From NCBI RefSeq assembly GCF_002013465.1, contig NZ_MAFC01000025.1, forward strand, positions 1 to 64,000: DNA of 64,000 nt, written 5' to 3'. Source of the DNA: Mycobacterium sp. D16R12. Lineage in GTDB: Bacteria > Actinomycetota > Actinomycetes > Mycobacteriales > Mycobacteriaceae. The notes beneath the pieces were generated by a model. That model saw only the letters and a program-made list of their open reading frames with translations. It made no database searches and was not told where the DNA came from. Both the position numbers and the translations under genes were made by a program. This document shows, piece after piece, positions 58,895-64,000 of the stretch (within the stretch, counting starts at the first letter, position 1; each line of letters opens with the position of its first letter).

Positions 58895-58976
58895 CCGGTT
58901 CCGGCTGCCTCGCCAGCCGTGGCGGTGCCGGTACCGCCCACTGTGTGTTGATCGGCACCCCAACGTCTAAGGCGTA

Positions 58977-58993
58977 GACGGCGATGCGCCGTC
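58977..58993 (+). terminator. Possible hairpin terminator after the LpqS-like gene
   Basis: GACGGCG-ATG-CGCCGTC, a 7-bp stem with a three-base loop. No T-run follows. A further 6-bp hairpin (GGCGGT/ACCGCC) lies at 58921-58938. Confidence 0.35.
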
Positions 58994-59047
58994 AGGTCAC
59001 CTAATCACTCATGGCTTCAACACTTTTCAGATAAGGACACGATCGCC

Positions 59048-59392
59048 GTGGCTAAATCATCTGTGGCTGTGCTGCGCGCTGTCGCCGGTCGCATCGGCGG
59101 ATCGGTATTGGTGGCCGGGACTGTTGCCCTCGTATGGGCGGCCCCCTCCTACGCCGGTCCGACGCAACCAGGTCCGCAGGCACCGGGCAACGCCCAAACC
59201 GTGATCACCGCATTGAAGGTCCGTGGGGATCAGGTCGTCATCAACCTAAACGGCCCCAAGAAGCCGCTGTCGCAGTGCACCGCCACCTCGGTGCGAGTCG
59301 GTCGGCACATCTACCGGCAGGCGCCGCAGCGCAAGGGTCCGCCTACGCGCTCGCTGGCCTCTCACGTCATGTACGTCACCGTTCAGTGTTAG
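59048..59392 (+). CDS. Small secreted Cys protein, paralogue 1 of 3
   Basis: A 114-residue protein. The signal peptide (about 1-36) ends in APSYAG. The mature part has AQTVITALKVRGDQVVINLN, then PLSQCTATSVRVG, a basic loop, and a C-terminal VMYVTVQC. It is one of three tandem paralogues sharing VI-X2-L...G(D/N)XV, PL-X-X-C and a final QC. The two cysteines probably pair. Small exported mycobacterial proteins with this pattern exist, function unknown. Placement between a copper-type operator and a metal ATPase suggests a copper-stress role (inference). AAGGACAC precedes the GTG. Confidence 0.82.
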   Translation: MAKSSVAVLRAVAGRIGGSVLVAGTVALVWAAPSYAGPTQPGPQAPGNAQTVITALKVRGDQVVINLNGPKKPLSQCTATSVRVGRHIYRQAPQRKGPPTRSLASHVMYVTVQC

Positions 59393-59401
59393 GGAATTAT
59401 C

Positions 59402-59737
59402 ATGCACCGCAAGCAGTTTCCGTTTCGTTCCATCGCGGCGACAACACTTCTCGCGACGGCCCTGGCCGTTGCCCCACCTCCCGTCGCATCGGCCGGTCCG
59501 GCGTCACCCGATGCGCTGCAGGTGATCACGCAGTTGCAACGCCAAGGTGACAAGGTCGTCGTCCAGCGCACGGGCGACAAACCGCTGCAGGCATGCACCG
59601 TGACATCGGTGCGCGAAGGAGAGTCTCAATACTGGTGGACTCGGCCCCGTATTGCCGACCCCAACCGCGCAAAACGTGCCAACGGAGTAGGGCCACAGCT
59701 GATGTACCGCACCGTGTACGTCGACGTTCAATGTTGA
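59402..59737 (+). CDS. Small secreted Cys protein, paralogue 2 of 3
   Basis: A 111-residue protein whose signal peptide ends around PPVASAG. Mature motifs ALQVITQLQRQGDKVVVQRT, PLQACTVTSVREG and the terminal YVDVQC align with the flanking paralogues. The middle loop is longer and Trp/Arg-rich (YWWTRPRIADPNRAKRA). AGGGAA precedes the ATG nine bases after paralogue 1. The stop lies inside the start of paralogue 3. Confidence 0.83.
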   Translation: MHRKQFPFRSIAATTLLATALAVAPPPVASAGPASPDALQVITQLQRQGDKVVVQRTGDKPLQACTVTSVREGESQYWWTRPRIADPNRAKRANGVGPQLMYRTVYVDVQC

Positions 59738-60060
59738 CTGTGCGACGACCGCTCGGGAGTTCTGCGGTGATGCGCATCGCGGTGGGTGTCGTTCTGGCGG
59801 CGTTGCTTGCGGCCCCGACCGCTCGGGCCGGCCCTGGCGCGCTCGGTGACGCCGAACAAGTCATTGACGGTCTCAAGGCCCAAGGCAACAAGGTCATTGT
59901 CACGAAGGGTGGCAACAGGCCGTTGTCGCAATGCGTGGTCACGCGTGTGCGCAAAGATCTCGACGTCTTCGGCAACCCGCGGATCTACCCGAACATCTCG
60001 TCCGGGCCGACCAGGCGGGTATGGCTTTACGGTGTGTACCACGTCGACATTCAGTGTTGA
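59731..60060 (+). CDS. Small secreted Cys protein, paralogue 3 of 3
   Basis: A 109-residue protein. The signal segment (MRIAVGVVLAALLAAPTARA) is followed by AEQVIDGLKAQGNKVIVTKG, PLSQCVVTRVRKD and the terminal YHVDIQC. ATG 59731 overlaps the end of paralogue 2 by seven bases, so the two are translationally coupled; the inner ATG 59770 (MRIAVG) is the alternative. The gene ends five bases before the -35 box of the ATPase promoter. Confidence 0.8.
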   Translation: MLTVRRPLGSSAVMRIAVGVVLAALLAAPTARAGPGALGDAEQVIDGLKAQGNKVIVTKGGNRPLSQCVVTRVRKDLDVFGNPRIYPNISSGPTRRVWLYGVYHVDIQC

Positions 60061-60064
60061 TCCC

Positions 60065-60093
60065 TTGACGGATACCCCTGGGGGGTATTTAAT
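60065..60093 (+). promoter_or_regulatory. Copper-type operator and promoter of the CPH ATPase gene
   Basis: -35 TTGACG (60065-60070) and -10 TTTAAT (60088-60093) are 17 bases apart. The spacer holds the palindrome ATACCCC-TGG-GGGGTAT (60072-60088), a CsoR/RicR-type site. The -10 ends seven bases before ATG 60101, so the mRNA is probably leaderless. Confidence 0.68.
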
Positions 60094-60100
60094 CGGGAGT

Positions 60101-62212
60101 ATGAGTTCGCACGTGGATCACCCCGACCATCCTTCGTCTCACTTGCCTGCCGCAACATGCGAATCGGATCATGTCGACCACGGTCATCACGACCACGGTC
60201 ATGCGGGCCATGGCGGAGGCTACGGGGGTCATGGTGACCACGTCGGGCAGTTCCGCAGGTTGTTCTGGATCATGCTGGGGCTTTCCGTGCCGGTGGTGGC
60301 GTTCAACGACATGTTTGCGATGGTCATCGGTTATCAGTTGCCGAGCACCGGCTGGGTCCCGTGGATCTCACCGATTCTCGGAACTGTCATCTACTTCTGG
60401 GGTGGCAAGCCCTTCCTGACCGGTGCGGTCGCGGAGGTACGGAGCCGCAAGCCGGGAATGATGCTGTTGATCGGCCTGGCGATCACGGTGGCGTTCGTCG
60501 CGTCCTGGGGCGCAAGCCTCGGCTTGATCGATCACCAGCTCAATTTCTGGTGGGAGCTGGCGCTTCTGGTGGTGATCATGCTGCTTGGGCACTGGATCGA
60601 GATGCGGTCGCTGGCGCAGACCACCTCGGCCCTCGACTCCTTGGCGGCGCTGCTGCCCGACAGCGCCGAACGCGTCGAGGGAGACGCGGTGGTGTCTGTC
60701 GCACCGGCCGATCTTCGGGTGGGTGATGTCGTTGTGGTGCGCCCGGGCGGCTCGGTGCCCGCAGATGGTCGAATCACCGAGGGCGGCGCCCATCTGGACG
60801 AATCGATGGTGACGGGGGAGTCACGCGCGGTCCGCCGGCAGGCCGGCGATCAGGTGGTCGCCGGCACTGTGGCCACCGATTCCGGTCTGCGCGTGCAAGT
60901 CACGGCCGTCGGTGACGACACCGCGCTCGCCGGAATCCAGCGTCTGGTCGCCGATGCTCAGGCATCCAGCTCGCGGGCGCAGCGGATCGCCGATATCGCC
61001 GCGGGTTGGTTGTTCTGGTTCGCGCTCGGTGCTGCGGCGTTGACGGCCGTGGCCTGGACGATTCTGGGGGAGCCCGACACCGCGGTGGCTCGCGTCATCA
61101 CGGTGCTGGTGATTGCGTGCCCGCATGCGTTGGGCCTGGCCATTCCGCTGGTCGTTTCCATTGCCACCGAGCGCGCGGCCCGAGGTGGGGTCTTGGTGAA
61201 AGATCGCTTGGCCCTTGAGCAGATGCGCACCGTTGACGTCGTGCTGTTCGACAAGACAGGAACGCTGACCAAGGGTGCCCCCACGGTGACGGGTGTCGAA
61301 CCCGTCGACGGACGCGATGCGGATACCGTGCTGGCGCTGGCGGCCGCGGCCGAAGCCGACAGTGAGCACCCGCTGGCACGTGCCATCGTGGAAGCCGCTC
61401 GCGGCCGGGGACTGCTTGTTCCTGCCGCCGCCGGTTTTTCCTCCGAGCCCGCGCTGGGGGTCACCGCGGACGTCGCAGGTGTGCAGGTCGCGGTCGGTGG
61501 GCCCGCCTTGCTGAAAAGGCATGGTGCACAAGAGTTACCGATCGCCGAAGGATGGCGTACCGAGGGCGCAATCATCCTGCATGTGTTGGTGGATGGGCGG
61601 GTCGCCGGTGCGCTGCGGTTAGCCGATGACATCCGGCCGGAGTCCCGGGATACGGTCGAGGCGCTGCACAGACTGGGCGTATCGGTCGTCATGATCACCG
61701 GTGACGCGCATGCCGTGGCCAACACGGTGGCGGCCGAGCTCGGTGTGGATCGGGTGTTCGCCGAGGTGCGGCCCGAGGACAAGGCGTCTGCGGTGGCGCA
61801 GTTGCAGTCCGAAGGGCACACCGTGGCGATGGTCGGTGACGGTGTCAACGATGCTCCCGCGCTGGCGCAAGCCGATGTGGGCATCGCGATCGGAGCGGGA
61901 ACCGATGTCGCGATCGCTTCCGCTGGTGTCATTCTGGGCAGCTCGGATCCGCGGTCGGTGTTGTCGGTGATCGAGTTGTCGCGAGCCAGCTATCGCAAGA
62001 TGAAGCAAAACCTCTGGTGGGCAGCCGGATACAACCTGATCTCGGTTCCGTTGGCAGCCGGCGTTCTCGCCCCGATCGGATTCGTGCTCCCGATGAGCGT
62101 GGGGGCCATCTTGATGTCGGCATCCACCGTGGTGGTCGCGCTCAACGCACAGTTGCTGCGCCGGTTGGATCTTCGCCCGGAACAATCCGTGCGGCGAATC
62201 CTCGGTAGGTGA
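60101..62212 (+). CDS. P1B-type heavy-metal ATPase with CPH motif (CopB-like)
   Basis: Copper/silver-exporting-type P-ATPase of 703 residues in the plasma membrane. The N terminus is His-rich (HVDHGHHDHGHAGHGGG) and lacks CXXC metal-binding domains. Eight membrane helices are expected. The transport motif is CPHALG (Cys340-Pro-His), the phosphorylation site is DKTGT (Asp384), TGES is in the actuator domain, and MVGDGVNDAPAL is near the end. CPH defines the P1B-3 group, characterised for Cu(II) or Cu(I)/Ag in CopB. The promoter carries a copper-type operator. Metal choice is inferred. Confidence 0.9.
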   Translation: MSSHVDHPDHPSSHLPAATCESDHVDHGHHDHGHAGHGGGYGGHGDHVGQFRRLFWIMLGLSVPVVAFNDMFAMVIGYQLPSTGWVPWISPILGTVIYFWGGKPFLTGAVAEVRSRKPGMMLLIGLAITVAFVASWGASLGLIDHQLNFWWELALLVVIMLLGHWIEMRSLAQTTSALDSLAALLPDSAERVEGDAVVSVAPADLRVGDVVVVRPGGSVPADGRITEGGAHLDESMVTGESRAVRRQAGDQVVAGTVATDSGLRVQVTAVGDDTALAGIQRLVADAQASSSRAQRIADIAAGWLFWFALGAAALTAVAWTILGEPDTAVARVITVLVIACPHALGLAIPLVVSIATERAARGGVLVKDRLALEQMRTVDVVLFDKTGTLTKGAPTVTGVEPVDGRDADTVLALAAAAEADSEHPLARAIVEAARGRGLLVPAAAGFSSEPALGVTADVAGVQVAVGGPALLKRHGAQELPIAEGWRTEGAIILHVLVDGRVAGALRLADDIRPESRDTVEALHRLGVSVVMITGDAHAVANTVAAELGVDRVFAEVRPEDKASAVAQLQSEGHTVAMVGDGVNDAPALAQADVGIAIGAGTDVAIASAGVILGSSDPRSVLSVIELSRASYRKMKQNLWWAAGYNLISVPLAAGVLAPIGFVLPMSVGAILMSASTVVVALNAQLLRRLDLRPEQSVRRILGR

Positions 62213-62215
62213 GTG

Positions 62216-62773
62216 TCAGCGGCCGATGGGACGGTTAAGTGCCGCCGCCGCGTCGATGATGGCGGGGTGGTCCAGGTCCAGGAGTTCGACCCGCTCCAGT
62301 TTCGGGCGGTGCCAGCTCGCCAGCACCGGCCACGACGGACGGTGGTATGACCACCATCTGACGGCCTGCCAGCGCTGGTCCCCGCCGTCGGCCATGGTCT
62401 CCGACCAGATCTGATGTCCCCACGCCTGAGTGACGGCGAGGTTGCGCGCTACCACCTGCGTAGGGCGAAGTCCAAGCCTGACAAGCTGTTTCGCATCATC
62501 GAGGTCACATACCCGTAAGTTGTCGGGAAGGCTGAACACTCCGAGCGCCCTGCGGGTACCCAGCAACGGGAACTCCAGTATCGAGTCGTCCCAGATCTGT
62601 AGATCCCCGAATACCTCGCCGCATGCCACCTCGGGTCGCGTTCCCAGGTACCAGACGTAGTAGTCGGGATGGTCGATTCGGCCACCGCGTTGCGGTCGGT
62701 GCTGGTACAGCGGATGTCCAGGTTGTCCCGTCTTCGCGTTCTCCAGGTACGGGAAGATCCGGTAGGTCAGCAT
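62216..62773 (-). CDS. RES-domain toxin (MbcT-like)
   Basis: A 185-residue RES-domain protein. Expected catalytic features are the N-terminal Arg in LTYRIFP, Tyr in YYVWYLGTRPEVACGEVFGD with its Glu, and a closing LDLDHPAIIDAA. Characterised members such as MbcT destroy NAD+ by phosphorolysis; activity here is inferred. The ATG follows directly on the stop of the antitoxin gene, so the two are coupled. Convergent with the ATPase gene. Confidence 0.88.
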   Translation of the reverse strand: MLTYRIFPYLENAKTGQPGHPLYQHRPQRGGRIDHPDYYVWYLGTRPEVACGEVFGDLQIWDDSILEFPLLGTRRALGVFSLPDNLRVCDLDDAKQLVRLGLRPTQVVARNLAVTQAWGHQIWSETMADGGDQRWQAVRWWSYHRPSWPVLASWHRPKLERVELLDLDHPAIIDAAAALNRPIGR

Positions 62774-63253
62774 CTACGAAAAGGACCCCGCGGTCACCGC
62801 ATCCAGTGCATCGAGGACCCGGCCCGGCCCCTCGCTCAGCAGCACATCCAGCGGGCGGGCGCCCCCGAGGTAGCTGTTCGCACTTTCCAGCCACGTTGTC
62901 GCGGCGGGGTCACCCCACACCAGACGTGCCCGTGACACCACATGCTCCAGGTCGATGATGAGGGGGGCGGTGCGGCCGCCGGGGCGTTCCTCGCCGGAGA
63001 TCCACCGTGACGGTTGCGACCGGTTCACCCCGATAATCCGGGCCAACTGCGCGGCTCCGCCAACGGCGTCGACCAGGTAGGACACCCGCAGTGGAGCTAG
63101 CGGATCGTCGGCCGGCTGTGTGGCGACTGCCAGGCTGCCGACCACCACACGTTGGGCAGTGCTCACCGCGCGAATCGACGTGGATCCACGTTTTTTCGCA
63201 GGCCCGGAAGCCACTACCGTCTTGCCGGTGGTGCCGCGCCGTGTCGCTGCCAT
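62774..63253 (-). CDS. Xre/MbcA/ParS-type antitoxin
   Basis: A 159-residue protein. A basic disordered N terminus is followed by a DNA-binding region (AAQLARIIGVNRSQPSRWISG). The C-terminal toxin-binding domain (ATTWLESANSYLGGARPLDVL, GRVLDALDAV) is that of DUF2384/MbcA antitoxins. The frame opens at ATG 63286, but TATAGT ending six bases before ATG 63253 places a leaderless start there. Antitoxin first and toxin second matches mbcA-mbcT. Confidence 0.88.
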   Translation of the reverse strand: MAATRRGTTGKTVVASGPAKKRGSTSIRAVSTAQRVVVGSLAVATQPADDPLAPLRVSYLVDAVGGAAQLARIIGVNRSQPSRWISGEERPGGRTAPLIIDLEHVVSRARLVWGDPAATTWLESANSYLGGARPLDVLLSEGPGRVLDALDAVTAGSFS

Positions 63254-63259
63254 GCCATC

Positions 63260-63283
63260 ACTATACCCAACAAGTTTGTTGGG
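63260..63283 (-). promoter_or_regulatory. Operator and promoter of the toxin-antitoxin pair
   Basis: CCCAACAA-N2-TTGTTGGG (63266-63283) directly abuts the -10 TATAGT (minus, 63260-63265). A complex bound there would cover the spacer, the usual autoregulation of such modules. Confidence 0.7.
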
Positions 63284-63289
63284 CATCGG

Positions 63290-64000
63290 TCAGCGTGTCC
63301 GAGCCGACAGCACCTCGATGACGTGATCCACGGAGGCGCCGCCGAGCAGATCCTGTACCGGCAGCTCGAAGTCGAGTTCGGCCTGCACGCGCCGTCGAAA
63401 TTCCAGTGCCTGCAATGAATCCAGCCCCATCGCCACCATGGGCATGGCGGTATCGATGGAGTCGGCGTGGTCGGCGCCGATGACCTCGGCCAGTAACTGC
63501 ACCAGATGTCCGGAGCGGCTCTCGGGCGCCACGGCCGCGGGCCGAATGCTCTGCGTGGGCGCTGCCGGCCTGCTGTTGTCCACCAGCTCGGAGAGCAACG
63601 GCCCGTACCCGAACACACCCAGTACCTCGCGTGCCTGTGTGAGGTCGAACGCTCCGACCAGGGTGTTGCCGGTGTGTCGTCCCATCCCGGTGGCAAGAGC
63701 ATCGACGGGCCGCATCGGATGGACCCCCGCAGCGGCCAGTTTCGCGATACCTGTGTCATCGAGATCGAGGTGCACGGTCCACTGGCCCCACTGCACGGAT
63801 ACGCAATCCAGTCCGGCGGAACGCCGACGGGCCGCGAGCACGTCCAGCATCCGATTACCCGCCGCGTACATCAGCTGGCCCTTGCCGCCGATCGTCGCCG
63901 CCAGCGATGAGCACAAGACGACACGACAGGAATCGGTGCGGGGCAGGGAGTCGAGGACATTCGTGATGCCCCAGACCTTGGCCCGTAACGCCTGATGGAA
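63290..64000 (-). CDS. Type I polyketide synthase, C-terminal part (KR-ACP), 5'-partial
   Basis: The frame stays open to the right edge. The first visible part is the end of a ketoreductase domain (RAKVWGITNVLDSLP, VLCSSLAATIGGKGQLMYAAGN with the KR Tyr-Asn pair). After a linker comes an acyl-carrier domain with the phosphopantetheine Ser in MGLDSLQALEFRRRV, ending with SARTR. About 236 residues are visible. Product unknown; MbtD of mycobactin synthesis has a similar end, but this cannot be decided here. Confidence 0.88.
   Translation of the reverse strand, partial: FHQALRAKVWGITNVLDSLPRTDSCRVVLCSSLAATIGGKGQLMYAAGNRMLDVLAARRRSAGLDCVSVQWGQWTVHLDLDDTGIAKLAAAGVHPMRPVDALATGMGRHTGNTLVGAFDLTQAREVLGVFGYGPLLSELVDNSRPAAPTQSIRPAAVAPESRSGHLVQLLAEVIGADHADSIDTAMPMVAMGLDSLQALEFRRRVQAELDFELPVQDLLGGASVDHVIEVLSARTR

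Noticed and set aside
63254..63286. ATG 63286 as the antitoxin start
   Set aside because: The operator and -10 would then lie inside the coding sequence. The leaderless ATG 63253 fits better.
1..64000. CRISPR arrays, insertion sequences, prophage, riboswitches
   Set aside because: I looked for regular repeats with spacers, transposase motifs, integrases and structured leaders and saw none that could be supported.

Overview
The window is one stretch of mycobacterial chromosome. The gene order follows, in reverse orientation, the M. tuberculosis block from about Rv2189c to Rv2129c as I remember it: pimB', fadD15, aroG, pknL, mptA, mraZ to wag31, pyrD, uppP, cysQ, mshC. The coding sequence is GC-rich, GTG starts are common, and many genes have a TANNNT -10 element 6-8 bases before the start codon, which indicates leaderless transcripts. 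PE/PPE genes and insertion sequences are absent. This fits a rapidly growing mycobacterium, perhaps of the Mycobacteroides abscessus-chelonae group, but the species cannot be fixed from the sequence alone.

Layout. 1-18.5 kb: envelope and lipoglycan functions (PimB', MptC and MptA mannosyltransferases, a PlsC acyltransferase, FadD15, IdsA2, LppM) mixed with AroG, MetF, the PknL kinase and its DNA-binding partner, an ArsA-like ATPase and an RNase. 18.7-42.2 kb: the division and cell wall cluster, mraZ-rsmH-ftsL-pbpB-murE-murF-mraY-murD-ftsW-murG-murC-ftsQ-ftsZ-yfiH-yggS-sepF-yggT-wag31. Most junctions overlap by 4-8 bases, and MraZ-type operator repeats precede mraZ. A minus-strand module (SRPBCC, ArsR, DUF899) sits between sepF and yggT. 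42.2-53 kb: an M15 peptidase lipoprotein, tRNA-Leu(GAG), an M20 peptidase, a PEBP protein, the lppL-DUF5703-pyrD operon, uppP, a histidine phosphatase, two conserved actinobacterial genes (DUF3090 and SCO1664-like), and small secreted or membrane proteins. 53-58.4 kb: an F420-type oxidoreductase, cysQ, a CrtI-like oxidoreductase with a DUF2834 protein, mshC (mycothiol synthesis) and an SDR. 58.4-62.2 kb: an apparent copper-responsive locus with two palindromes of CsoR/RicR type, an LpqS-like membrane protein, three tandem paralogous small secreted proteins, and a CPH-type P1B ATPase. 62.2-63.3 kb: a RES/Xre (MbcTA-type) toxin-antitoxin pair with its own operator. The right edge cuts a type I polyketide synthase (KR-ACP end).

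The most interesting material is in the accessory parts: the copper locus with its triplicated secreted family; the ArsR module with two identical-half-site operators inserted in the division cluster; a 44-bp repeat found at two gene junctions, where it supplies the N-terminal codons of the downstream gene; a perfect 21-bp hairpin after sepF; and the palindrome-controlled leaderless toxin-antitoxin pair. Comparisons with M. tuberculosis are from memory and were not checked by search.
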